64,000 nt of DNA, taken from the NCBI GenBank assembly GCA_031979385.1, contig DALZEF010000003.1, positions 124,001 to 188,000 on the forward strand, read 5' to 3'. Positions 42,400 through 51,285 of the stretch are shown piece after piece. The notes under the pieces were generated by a model, which had not been told where the DNA came from, did not search any database, and was given only the letters and a program-made list of their open reading frames with translations. The DNA is from Timonella sp031979385 (GTDB lineage: Bacteria > Actinomycetota > Actinomycetes > Actinomycetales > Cellulomonadaceae). Each line of letters begins with the position of its first letter. Position 1 is the first letter of the stretch. Made by a program: the position numbers and the translations under genes.

Positions 42400-43424
42400 A
42401 CTGTGCCTCCCGGCTTGTCGGTGCTGTCCGCTGGGTTGTTCCTTGGGGCGCGCTCTGTACTGCTTGGCGACGAGTCGGCTGCATCCCAGCGTTCCGCCCC
42501 TTCCTCGATGGGTCCTTTTTGTTCCGGGTGGGTAGAAAAAGTATGCGCACCCGGACCGTTTTCAGCCCTTCGAGTGTTTTCGGGCTGGACCTGAGTATCT
42601 GAACGAGGATGTTGGAGAGAAACAGAGTGAGGGGACGTGTGATGAGAAGGAAGTCGTGTAACGGCTCGGGCGGCATCGAGCAGGGTACGGGTGTAAGGGT
42701 GCTGCGGTGTGCGCAGTGCCTGTGCCACGGTGGTCTCCTCGACGACTTGGCCGTTGCGCATGACCACGAGGCCTTCGGCGACCTTCGAGATCACGGGAAG
42801 ATCGTGGGAGACGAACACGAGGGTCGTGCCCGTCTTGTCGATGATCTCGGAGAGCAGGTCGAGGATTTCGGCCTGCACGGTCACGTCGAGCGCCGTCGTG
42901 GGTTCATCGGCAATGAGTAGTTCTGGTTCGCAGGCCAGTGCCATTGCGATTGAGATGCGTTGGCGTTGACCGCCCGAGAGCTGCCACGGGTAGGAAGCGA
43001 GAATACGATCCACATCGCGCAGCGAGACCAGTTCGAGAAGCTCGCGCGAACGTGCCACGATCTGGCTCTTGTTCAGCGAGGTGTGCAGCTTGAGCGGTCC
43101 GGCGATCTGCTTGCCCACCTTCATGAGTGGGTCGAGCGCAGTGAGCGGTTCCTGGAAAACCATCGCGATCTGGGCACCGCGCACGTGCCGGAGTTCAGAT
43201 TCCGGTGCGCCGAGAAGCTCCCTGCCATTGAACTGGATTGATCCCGTGGCCTTCATGCCGTGTGGCAGTAGTCCCAAGATCGCCTGAGCCGTCAGGGATT
43301 TGCCGGAGCCGGACTCCCCGATGACGCCAAGGCGCTTACCGGAGCCAACCGACCACGAGATGTTGTCGAGCAGGGTTTTATCGCCCGAGGTGGTGACAGT
43401 CAGGTCCTTGATGACGAGGCTCAT
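42396..43424 (-). CDS. Oligopeptide/dipeptide ABC transporter ATP-binding protein with repeat-encoded C-terminal tail
   Basis: A DppD/OppD-like ATPase of 342 residues. I chose the ATG at 43424, which overlaps the preceding stop by 4 bases. The open frame runs 52 codons further up into the permease gene. Walker A is GESGSGKSLT at 37-46, the signature is LSGGQRQR, Walker B is LLIADEPTTALD and the switch is FVSHDLPV. The conserved part ends near residue 258 (RTLLDAARAVTRL). The remaining 84 residues are low-complexity. Residues about 284-307 are encoded by palindromic repeat family A. Confidence 0.92.
   Translation of the reverse strand: MSLVIKDLTVTTSGDKTLLDNISWSVGSGKRLGVIGESGSGKSLTAQAILGLLPHGMKATGSIQFNGRELLGAPESELRHVRGAQIAMVFQEPLTALDPLMKVGKQIAGPLKLHTSLNKSQIVARSRELLELVSLRDVDRILASYPWQLSGGQRQRISIAMALACEPELLIADEPTTALDVTVQAEILDLLSEIIDKTGTTLVFVSHDLPVISKVAEGLVVMRNGQVVEETTVAQALRTPQHPYTRTLLDAARAVTRLPSHHTSPHSVSLQHPRSDTQVQPENTRRAENGPGAHTFSTHPEQKGPIEEGAERWDAADSSPSSTERAPRNNPADSTDKPGGTV
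42504..42574. repeat. Palindromic repeat family A, copy 2, inside a coding region
   Basis: Left arm CTCGATGGGTCCTTTTTG then TTCCGGGTG; right arm GCACCCGGACCGTTTTC then AGCCCTTCGAG; loop of about 16 bases. The whole unit lies in frame in the 3' part of the ABC ATPase gene. A TTGNCGACGA copy (42474-42483) follows 21 bases away. Both are within the non-conserved tail. Confidence 0.8.
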
Positions 43425-44344
43425 CGATCTCCCCTTAAGCTTGGGTCGAGGCGTTCGCGCAGGCCGTCGCCCAGCAGGTTCAGTCCAAGCACGGTCCACG
43501 CGATTGCGATACCGGGTACAAGGGCAGCGATCGGCTGGACTGCAAGAGTGGACTGCGCTTCCTTCAGCATTCGACCCCAACTTGCAGCAGGTGGTGGGGC
43601 TCCCAACCCCAGGTAGGACAGGGATGCTTCAGCGAGGATTGCAGTTCCGCCAAGGATCATGAGCTGCACGAGCAGCATCGGCAGAATATTTGGAATCACG
43701 TGCCGCACGACGATTCCCGCCCAGCGCGTACCCGAGGCGATTGCAGCGGTCACATAATCCTCGCGCAGCACGCGTGCCGCATTGATTCGAGTGATTCGCG
43801 CAATCACCGCGGAACCGGAGATACCGATTGCGAAGATGGCCGAACTCAATGATGCCCCACGAACAGTCACGATGAGCATCGCGAGCAGCAGCGTGGGGAA
43901 CGCGATAAGCAGGTCCACCAGGTTCACGAGCGTGATGTCGAGCCACTTCGTGGTCGCCGCGGCCACGATACCGATCAGCACACCGAGCACTCCGGCAATC
44001 ACAACAGCCGAAACGGCCACGATCAGAGCCGACTGAGCGCCCACCATCAACTGGGTAAACAGGTCACGCCCCAGCCGATCCGTTCCAATCCAGAACTCTC
44101 CCGACGGTGGAGCCAACCGTGTACCGTCCCCGACGGAGTCCACAGGGTACGGCGTCCACACAAACGACACCAGCCCCATCAGGACGGTCACCGTGGCCAT
44201 GATCGCTCCAGCGACCAAAGACGGTGGAAACGCCCGGCGAGTCTTCCTTACGACCCCACCCGAGTGTGGGTCACCGGAAGCCGAGGGGCCAAGCCCAACC
44301 GGCTCGTCGGCAATAGAAACAGGTACGTTCTCGATACCGCTCAT
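43421..44344 (-). CDS. Oligopeptide/dipeptide ABC transporter permease (DppC/OppC-like)
   Basis: A 307-residue inner-membrane permease with six helices and an N-terminal cytoplasmic region of about 35 residues. Typical OppC segments are WIGTDRLGRDLFTQLMVGAQ and ARITRINAARVLREDYVTAA, followed by the EAA-type loop (HVIPNILPMLLVQ). GLGAPPPAASWGRML is near the C-terminus. It overlaps both neighbours by 4 bases, so translation is coupled. Confidence 0.93.
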   Translation of the reverse strand: MSGIENVPVSIADEPVGLGPSASGDPHSGGVVRKTRRAFPPSLVAGAIMATVTVLMGLVSFVWTPYPVDSVGDGTRLAPPSGEFWIGTDRLGRDLFTQLMVGAQSALIVAVSAVVIAGVLGVLIGIVAAATTKWLDITLVNLVDLLIAFPTLLLAMLIVTVRGASLSSAIFAIGISGSAVIARITRINAARVLREDYVTAAIASGTRWAGIVVRHVIPNILPMLLVQLMILGGTAILAEASLSYLGLGAPPPAASWGRMLKEAQSTLAVQPIAALVPGIAIAWTVLGLNLLGDGLRERLDPSLRGDR

Positions 44345-45309
44345 CGCTGGCCTCCCCCGGATACCGACGACAACCGCAAGCGCGGGTCAATCGCGCGTTG
44401 CAGCAGATCAATCAGGAAGTTCATGATCAACACAACCGCGGTCAGCAGGAGCACCAGCGACTGCACGACCGGGAAATCGCGCGACACGACAGACTGCAAC
44501 AACAGCGAACCCAGCCCCGGAAGGGCAAACACGTTCTCAATCACAACCGCACCCAACAGGGACGTGGCCAACTCGATACCCAAAATCGCGACCACGGGAA
44601 CCGCACCATTACGCAACCCGTGCCGCGCCAACGCACCCCACCGGGAATACCCCAGCGAACGCGCCGTACGAATGTAATCGGCGTCCAACACGTCAAGCGT
44701 GGCCGAACGCACATAACGGACCATCACGGACGACATCGCCACCGCGACCGTGATGACCGGCAAGATCAAAGACTCAATCGCGGCACCCGGATTCGACCAG
44801 CCCTGGCGCGGGAACCCACCGGCAGGCAGCACCCCGGCATTCAACGCGAACACCCACACCAGGATCACACCAACCCAGAACACCGGGATAGCCAACCCCA
44901 ACTGCGAAATCGCCGAAACCGCAACGCCCACAAACGAGTTACGGTACACGCCCGCAATAACGCCAAGTGGAACAGACACCAGAACCGAAAGAATAAACGC
45001 ACCCACAGACAGCGGAATCGTCACATTCAACTTCGACACGATAAGTTCGGAGACCGGAAGCTTCGAGATGAAGGCAGTCGTGCTGCCCGAGAAGATCGAG
45101 CCGATCCAGTCGAAATACTGACTGACCAGCGACTTGTTCATGCCGAGTTCACTGCGCAACTGCTCCAGTTGCTCAACAGTCGTACCCGGACCGAGCAGCG
45201 CACTCCCCGGGTCACCCGGCAGCAGACGCAGCACCGCAAAGATCAAAATGCTGGCAACCACCAGCGAGACGATCAGCGAGCCAAGCCGAACCGCAATGAA
45301 TCTAGCCAT
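44341..45309 (-). CDS. Oligopeptide/dipeptide ABC transporter permease (DppB/OppB-like)
   Basis: A 322-residue permease with six helices. Landmarks are FAVLRLLPGDPGSALLGPG near the N-terminus, then MVRYVRSATLDVLDADYIRTA, and the EAA loop ALARHGLRNGAVPVVAILG. It is separated from the upstream binding-protein gene by a hairpin, which would lower its expression relative to the binding protein. Confidence 0.93.
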   Translation of the reverse strand: MARFIAVRLGSLIVSLVVASILIFAVLRLLPGDPGSALLGPGTTVEQLEQLRSELGMNKSLVSQYFDWIGSIFSGSTTAFISKLPVSELIVSKLNVTIPLSVGAFILSVLVSVPLGVIAGVYRNSFVGVAVSAISQLGLAIPVFWVGVILVWVFALNAGVLPAGGFPRQGWSNPGAAIESLILPVITVAVAMSSVMVRYVRSATLDVLDADYIRTARSLGYSRWGALARHGLRNGAVPVVAILGIELATSLLGAVVIENVFALPGLGSLLLQSVVSRDFPVVQSLVLLLTAVVLIMNFLIDLLQRAIDPRLRLSSVSGGGQR

Positions 45310-45354
45310 GGCGACGTTCAGTTCTTTCTAAAAGACACAACAACAATTAACGCA

Positions 45355-45390
45355 ACTATGAGCCTGGATGTTCCCACCCAGGCTCATAGT
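45355..45390 (-). terminator. Intra-operon hairpin between binding protein and permease genes
   Basis: Perfect 13-base arms ACTATGAGCCTGG / CCAGGCTCATAGT enclose a loop of ten bases. Such a hairpin after the binding-protein gene commonly causes partial termination or protects the upstream mRNA, giving more binding protein than permease. Confidence 0.8.
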
Positions 45391-45408
45391 CACTACATCA
45401 CTGATCGA

Positions 45409-46938
45409 TCAGTTTGTGCGAACGATGTTCGCAACGTAGAACGGTTCGGCGTTCTTGTCAGCGGAGAATCCGGTAATGTTTGCCTTCGACACACGGATCT
45501 GCGGGGCTTGGAACAGCCATGCAGATGGTGCCTCTTCAGCGATGATGCCGGAGAGCTGGTGAATCAGTTCCGTCTGCTCGGCTTCTGATGCAGCCTCATC
45601 GGACTTGACCTTGAGGTCCTGGACCTCGCTGTTGTCGTACTGCCAGTAGAAGTCAGGGTTTGCGTACCACAGCACGTCGCGTGGGTTGTTGTGGTTCATG
45701 AGCGTGGTCTCGTAGTCCTTGTTGGTGTAGACCTGCTCGTACCATGCCGCATCATCGAATGGGCTCAGCTCCAGAGTCACGCCGACTGCCGCGAGATCGG
45801 ACTTGAGTTGCTGCACGATCAGTTCCTCAGCGGAACCTGCAACGTACTTGATCGAGAAGGATAGGTCCTTCACGCCAGCCTCGTCCAGGAGTTCCCTTGC
45901 CTTGTCTGGGTTGTAGGCGTGGATCTCCGCATAGGATGCGTCATACCATGGCTCACCTACTGGAGGCATCGAACCGATCACAACACCGTAGTCGCCCCAC
46001 ACTGCGTTCTTGATGGCTTCGCGGTTGATTGCGGTGTAGAGACCCTGGCGGACCTTGACGTCGGTGAATGGCTCAACCTGGTTGTTGAAGGTCCACAGCC
46101 ACTTACGGATCGAGTTGCCCTCGCTCACGACGAACTCATCGTTGCCCTCGAACTGTGCGAGTTGATCTGGGTTGTCCTGCTGGAGCACGAGGTCGAGCTG
46201 TCCAGCGAGCAGAGCGTTGTTCAGTGCGGTTTCATCAGCGAAGAACTGGAAGGTCACGCCAGGGTTCTTGGCTGGTTCGCCCCAGTAGTCCTCATTGCGT
46301 TCCAAGGTCAGGTGGTCGCCCTGGACCCACTCAACGAGCTTGTATGGGCCGGTTCCGTTCTCGGAGGTGTTGGCCTTGTCGCCGTCCTTGACGATCGTGA
46401 CCGATGCGAGGAAGAACGGCAGCGAGGCACTGCGGTGCGCAAGGTTCAGAACCACGGTTGCGTCATCTGGGGTTTCAATCTCCTCGATCACAAGGAGGTC
46501 GGACTTGCGGGCTGACTTCGAGTCCGGGCCGATTGCCTCGGAGATCGACCACTTCACGTCCTTCGAGGTGAGCGGCGTACCATCGTGGAAGTTCACGCCG
46601 TCCTGCAGGGTGAAGGTGTAGGTCAGACCGTCTTCGGAGATTGCGATATCCTTGGCAAGGGTGTTGACGACGTCACCGTTCTCGTCGACCGAGGTCAAGC
46701 CCTCGTAGACGTTACGGGTTGTGGTCTCGGAGATGCCAGATGACCCACCGACGTTGCGCTCAAGCGAGGTTGGCTCGTTGGTCGAACCGATGACGATCTC
46801 TTCCGTGGTCTCAACTGCCGCGTCCGAGGTCGTGTCCGTCGGTGAGGGGGTCTGCTCGTTTGTGTTTCCCGAGCCGCATGCGGCAAGAACCAGCGAGGAC
46901 GCTAGGACTGCGGCAACCAGAGTGAGCCTGGATTTCAT
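45409..46938 (-). CDS. Oligopeptide/dipeptide ABC transporter substrate-binding lipoprotein
   Basis: A 509-residue lipoprotein of the SBP_bac_5 family. I chose the ATG at 46938. The signal peptide KSRLTLVAAVLASSLVLAAC places the lipid-modified Cys at residue 21. The upstream open frame has no support. Landmarks are TYTFTLQDGVNFHDGTPLTS and LVEWVQGDHLTLERNEDYWG. It is the first gene of the transporter operon. The substrate is likely a peptide, since nickel- or opine-specific relatives cannot be separated by eye. Confidence 0.92.
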   Translation of the reverse strand: MKSRLTLVAAVLASSLVLAACGSGNTNEQTPSPTDTTSDAAVETTEEIVIGSTNEPTSLERNVGGSSGISETTTRNVYEGLTSVDENGDVVNTLAKDIAISEDGLTYTFTLQDGVNFHDGTPLTSKDVKWSISEAIGPDSKSARKSDLLVIEEIETPDDATVVLNLAHRSASLPFFLASVTIVKDGDKANTSENGTGPYKLVEWVQGDHLTLERNEDYWGEPAKNPGVTFQFFADETALNNALLAGQLDLVLQQDNPDQLAQFEGNDEFVVSEGNSIRKWLWTFNNQVEPFTDVKVRQGLYTAINREAIKNAVWGDYGVVIGSMPPVGEPWYDASYAEIHAYNPDKARELLDEAGVKDLSFSIKYVAGSAEELIVQQLKSDLAAVGVTLELSPFDDAAWYEQVYTNKDYETTLMNHNNPRDVLWYANPDFYWQYDNSEVQDLKVKSDEAASEAEQTELIHQLSGIIAEEAPSAWLFQAPQIRVSKANITGFSADKNAEPFYVANIVRTN

Positions 46939-47445
46939 TGCGGTGTTCCGTTCTGCAGGTGCCTTGGGGGTGCGAACGGCGGCAAGCCTAAGCACCTGCA
47001 GTTGTGGATTGCGCCGCGTGACTGATAAGTCGGAGAAGTCTTTGTGAGTTCCACGTTCTGTGGGGTCACGCCCGTGGATCTCTGTGAACACGCCAGGTGC
47101 TCAAGGTTTAGGCGGTGACTGGCCGGGAGGCTTCACCCGTTACTGCGACCGAATGCGTTCAGGCTCGCGGGGCGTCCATCCCTATCCCAAGACAGGAATC
47201 AACAACAGCAACAACACACAATGCCGGCGACGCGTGGCATTGCGTGGAACTGGGATGCGTTGTTGTCATACATGATGCTTCAAGTATTACACGACTCGGA
47301 AATGGATTAACAGTCGTCCACGTGTTGGGAAGGTCACGTCGCATGGTCCGTTGCAGATTAGCGACGATACGGTACCCGCCCCTGCCACTCCCGACCCAGC
47401 CGCGCTGGGTCGGTGGCTGCGCTGGGAATAGCAGGGTCGTCAGAA
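46939..47445. other. Intergenic region between transporter operon and mfd
   Basis: About 500 bases without a gene. It must hold the promoter of the leftward transporter operon in its left part and the mfd terminator at its right edge (47391-47413). A one-mismatch copy of the recurrent motif (TTAGCGACGATACGG) is at about 47369. I see no RNA gene or other feature. Confidence 0.6.
47391..47413 (-). terminator. Terminator of mfd
   Basis: Perfect CCGACCCAGC / GCTGGGTCGG arms around CGC lie just beyond the mfd stop codon. Confidence 0.75.
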
Positions 47446-50400
47446 CTAGCGCCGGGTGCCTGCCTCCGCTGCAGCGCCCACATCGCCCTGCACGATGATG
47501 CGGATGAACTGGCGCGCCCAGTCGATGATCTCCTCGCCCCGCAGTGGCTTGCCGCCGATGCGGGAGGTCGTTGGGTATGGCACAAGCACGGTGCGCACGG
47601 CAGTCTTGATCATCGAACCAGGGTAGATCCGCTTGAGCCGTAGGGTGGCGGACTCTGGCAACTCGACCGGACCGAACCGCACGTACTTACCCTGCACGGT
47701 CACGTCGTGCACTCCGACCTCGCGCACGAAGTTGCGGAATGAAGCCACCAAGAACAGGTTGTTGACCGGCTCCGGCAACAGACCATAGCGGTCGAGTAGT
47801 TCGGTGCGGATGAACTCAAGTTGTTCCTCGGTCGTTGCCTCCGCGATCTTCCGGTACGCCTCAAGCCGCAGTCGCTCTCCCCCGATGTACTCGTGCGGGA
47901 TGTGTGCGTCGATTGGCAACTCGATGGATACCTCGGGAACCTCTTGGGTGTACTCGCCCTTGAACGCGCTCACTGCCTCACCGACCATGCGCACGTACAG
48001 GTCGAACCCGACCCCTGCGATGTGACCGGATTGTTCGCCGCCGAGTAGGTTACCGGCGCCACGGATCTCCAGGTCCTTCATCGCGACGGCCATACCGGCG
48101 CCAAGGTCGGTGTTCGCAGCGATTGTGGCGAGACGGTCGTGCGCGGTGTCGGTCAGTGGTTTTTCCGGTGGGTACAGGAAGTAGGCGTAGGCGCGTTCGC
48201 GGCCACGGCCGACTCGCCCACGCAACTGGTGTAACTGGGACAGGCCGAGCCGGTCGGAACGCTCCACGATCAGGGTGTTGGCGTTCGAGATGTCGAGGCC
48301 GGTCTCGATGATCGTGGTGGAGACGAGCACGTCGAACTTCTTCTCCCAGAAGTCGAGGATGACCTGTTCCAGTTCGTGCTCGCTCATCTTTCCGTGGGCC
48401 ACGCGCACGCGGGCCTCGGGGACGAGTTCCATCAGGTGCGAGGCAGTGCGGTTGATCGAGTCGACCTTGTTGTGGACGTAGAACACCTGGCCTTCGCGGA
48501 GCAGTTCACGTCGGATTGCGGCAACGATCTGCTTGTCCTCGTACGCGCCCACGTAGGTGAGCACGGGGTGCCGTTCCTCTGGCGGTGTGGCCAGTGTGGA
48601 CATTTCGCGGATACCGGTCACGGCCATTTCGAGGGTGCGCGGAATCGGGGTTGCGCTCATCGCGAGCACGTCCACGTTGGTCCGCAGTTGCTTGAGGGTT
48701 TCCTTGTGCTCAACCCCGAACCGCTGTTCCTCATCAATGACCACAAGCCCCAAGTCCTTGAAGTGCACCGATCCTGAGAGCAGGCGGTGGGTACCGATCA
48801 CAACATCGACCTTGCCCTTGGACAGGTCATCGAGTACGGCCTTGGCTTCTTTGTCGGATTGGAAGCGCGAGAGCGCCTTCACGGTCACGGGGAATCCGGC
48901 GTAGCGCTCGGAGAACGTGTCGTAGTGCTGCTGCACGAGCAGGGTTGTGGGCACGAGAACCGCAACCTGCTTGCCATCCTGCACGGCCTTGAACGCGGCG
49001 CGCACCGCAATCTCGGTTTTACCGTAGCCAACGTCACCACAGATGAGGCGGTCCATGGGGAGTTCCTTCTCCATGTCGGCTTTGACCTCATCGATCGTGG
49101 CCAACTGGTCGGGCGTCTCGATGTACGCGAAAGCGTCCTCGAGTTCGCGCTGCCATGGGGTGTCCGGTGCAAACGCGTGCCCTTGGGTTGCCTGACGCGC
49201 CGAGTACAGGCGGATCAGTTCGCCCGCGATCTCCCGGATCGCCTTGCGGGCGCGGGACTTGGTTTTCTGCCAGTCCGAGCCGCCCATCTTGTTGACAGTT
49301 GGTGCCTCGCCGCCCGTGTACTTTGTGATCTGGTCGAGTTGGTCCATCGGCACGAACAGGCGGTCGGCGGGCTGCCCCTTGCGAGACGCCGCGTATTCGA
49401 TGACCATGTACTCACGTATGGCCGCATTCGCACCGCCAAGCGCGCGCTGCGTCAGTTCGATGAATCGTCCGACACCGTGCTGCTCGTGCACCACGAAGTC
49501 GCCGGTGCGCAGTTGCAGCGGGTCCACGACATTGCGTCGTTTGGATGGCATCTTGCGCATGTCGCGTGTTGAGGTTCCGACGCGCCCAGTGAGATCCGCC
49601 TCGGAGAACAGCGCGAACTGCAGGTCAGTGGCCACGAATCCCGTCCCTGCCGGGAACGGGATCACATGGACAACACCGGCTTCAATATCACCGGTCAGGT
49701 CTGTGTCGAGGCGTGCTGGAACATCGAGTTTTCCAAAATTTTCGACGAGTCGCTTGGCAGGTCCCGGCCCCTCGGCCGCCATGACCAGACGCCAACCTGC
49801 ACGTTGCAGTGATTTCACGTCATCGAGTGCCCGGTCGAGATCTCCGCGGTAGGTTTCTACATCACGCGCGTTGACCTTGAGCACTCGCGCGGGCTCGATT
49901 CCGTCCTGTTGCAGGGACTCGAACAGTTGCCTCTCAAGGTCGGCCTCGCGGGCCTCCTCCGCACTCATTCCTTCGGGAAGTGGCGTCGCACCGAGACCGA
50001 ACGAGGCGAAGCCCCACCAACCGAGCGAACGTTGTGAGGCAATGTACTCGGCCTGTTCGAGCGTCAGGAACGATGCAGCAGACAGGTCGATCGGGGTCTT
50101 TCCCCCGGCTGCCGCACCGGTCCATGCCGCGGCCAAGAACTCCTCGGTGGTTGCCACCAGATCGTGTGCCCGGCGTCGAATACGTTCAGGATCGCTGAGC
50201 ACGATGAGCGATTCCGGGTCGAGCAGGTCGGCAATGGGAACCATCTTCTGCACGAGTGCCGGGGCAAGGGATTCCATGCCCTCAACCGCAACACCGTGCG
50301 CAAGTTTCTCAAGCATCTCGGCGGCGCCGCCACTTGAGGTCTGCGCAAGTTCGGCGGCCCGTTCCCGCACCTGCTCAGTGAGCAGCAACTCCCGGCACGG

Positions 50401-51132
50401 CGGAGCCCACAGACCCTGTTCGGCGATCTCAAGCGAGCGCTGGTCGGCCACCGCGAAGCTACGGATCTCCTCGACCTCGTCGCCCCAGAACTCCACGCGC
50501 AACGGGTGCGCCTCGGTCGGAGGAAAGACATCGAGGATGCCACCGCGTACCGCGAACTCGCCGCGGCGCTCCACCATGTCCACGCGAGCGTAGGCCGCAT
50601 TGGCTAGCGCTTCCGCCACCTCGGACAGATCAGCAGAATCCCCTGCCTGAAGGCGTACGGGTGCAAGATCGCCCAAACCTGCCACGACAGGCTGTAATAA
50701 CGCACGCACCGGCATCACAAGCGCCCGGATCCGTCCGGTCATTCCCTCGTCAGTTGGGTGAGCAAGCCTACGGAACACGGCCAAGCGGCGTGCCACGGTG
50801 TCCGCGCGCGGTGATAGACGCTCGTGCGGCAGCGTCTCCCACGCCGGTAGGGCGGCCACAGACTCGTATGGCAGATAACAGCGCAGAGCGTTCGTCAACT
50901 CGTCAGCCTCACGACCTGTCGCGGTGACAATCACCACAGGACGCGAGGGCTCGTCGGAAATCTGCGGAACCGGTCCGGAACTCGCCCGCGCCCCCGCCAT
51001 TGCGGCCAGCAATGGTGCGCGCACACCGGGACTCACCACGACGTTTAGTGCTCCACGCGCCGGGACGGAATGAATGACCTCCCGCGCGGCGTTGTCCTCG
51101 AAGAGTGCTGGGATAATTCCCGAGAGGTTCAT
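47446..51132 (-). CDS. mfd: Transcription-repair coupling factor Mfd
   Basis: A 1228-residue DNA translocase that removes RNA polymerase stalled at lesions and recruits UvrAB. The N-terminal third is the UvrB-homology region. The RNA-polymerase-interacting CarD-like domain lies around LRTGDFVVHEQHGVGRFIELTQ. The helicase core has Walker A GDVGYGKTE and the DEEQ box (VVIDEEQRFG), followed by SATPIPRTLEMA. The TRG motif region and the C-terminal domain are complete. It normally lies close to pth and mazG/eno in actinobacteria. Here ilvD lies on one side and the accessory block on the other. Confidence 0.97.
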   Translation of the reverse strand: MNLSGIIPALFEDNAAREVIHSVPARGALNVVVSPGVRAPLLAAMAGARASSGPVPQISDEPSRPVVIVTATGREADELTNALRCYLPYESVAALPAWETLPHERLSPRADTVARRLAVFRRLAHPTDEGMTGRIRALVMPVRALLQPVVAGLGDLAPVRLQAGDSADLSEVAEALANAAYARVDMVERRGEFAVRGGILDVFPPTEAHPLRVEFWGDEVEEIRSFAVADQRSLEIAEQGLWAPPCRELLLTEQVRERAAELAQTSSGGAAEMLEKLAHGVAVEGMESLAPALVQKMVPIADLLDPESLIVLSDPERIRRRAHDLVATTEEFLAAAWTGAAAGGKTPIDLSAASFLTLEQAEYIASQRSLGWWGFASFGLGATPLPEGMSAEEAREADLERQLFESLQQDGIEPARVLKVNARDVETYRGDLDRALDDVKSLQRAGWRLVMAAEGPGPAKRLVENFGKLDVPARLDTDLTGDIEAGVVHVIPFPAGTGFVATDLQFALFSEADLTGRVGTSTRDMRKMPSKRRNVVDPLQLRTGDFVVHEQHGVGRFIELTQRALGGANAAIREYMVIEYAASRKGQPADRLFVPMDQLDQITKYTGGEAPTVNKMGGSDWQKTKSRARKAIREIAGELIRLYSARQATQGHAFAPDTPWQRELEDAFAYIETPDQLATIDEVKADMEKELPMDRLICGDVGYGKTEIAVRAAFKAVQDGKQVAVLVPTTLLVQQHYDTFSERYAGFPVTVKALSRFQSDKEAKAVLDDLSKGKVDVVIGTHRLLSGSVHFKDLGLVVIDEEQRFGVEHKETLKQLRTNVDVLAMSATPIPRTLEMAVTGIREMSTLATPPEERHPVLTYVGAYEDKQIVAAIRRELLREGQVFYVHNKVDSINRTASHLMELVPEARVRVAHGKMSEHELEQVILDFWEKKFDVLVSTTIIETGLDISNANTLIVERSDRLGLSQLHQLRGRVGRGRERAYAYFLYPPEKPLTDTAHDRLATIAANTDLGAGMAVAMKDLEIRGAGNLLGGEQSGHIAGVGFDLYVRMVGEAVSAFKGEYTQEVPEVSIELPIDAHIPHEYIGGERLRLEAYRKIAEATTEEQLEFIRTELLDRYGLLPEPVNNLFLVASFRNFVREVGVHDVTVQGKYVRFGPVELPESATLRLKRIYPGSMIKTAVRTVLVPYPTTSRIGGKPLRGEEIIDWARQFIRIIVQGDVGAAAEAGTRR

Positions 51133-51285
51133 TGCGACCTTTTCTTATGTCTTCAGTTACTCGGATAGTGCTGCGGGCCAACCGGACATTTGTTTCAGTG
51201 AGTGAACAAACAGGCGCCCAACCTATGGACAGTACTACGATAGTTGAATCGGTTTTTTGCCCTAGTTGAAGTTGGAAGTGCTCCG

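Noticed and set aside
45355..45390. End of the transporter operon at the hairpin
   Set aside because: The permease, second permease and ATPase genes continue in the same direction with 4-base overlaps, and the binding protein family requires them. The hairpin is better read as partial attenuation within one operon.
44398..45588. 396-residue open frame on the plus strand
   Set aside because: It is antisense to the OppB-like permease and extremely rich in Arg, His, Asn and Gln, with no protein-like segments.
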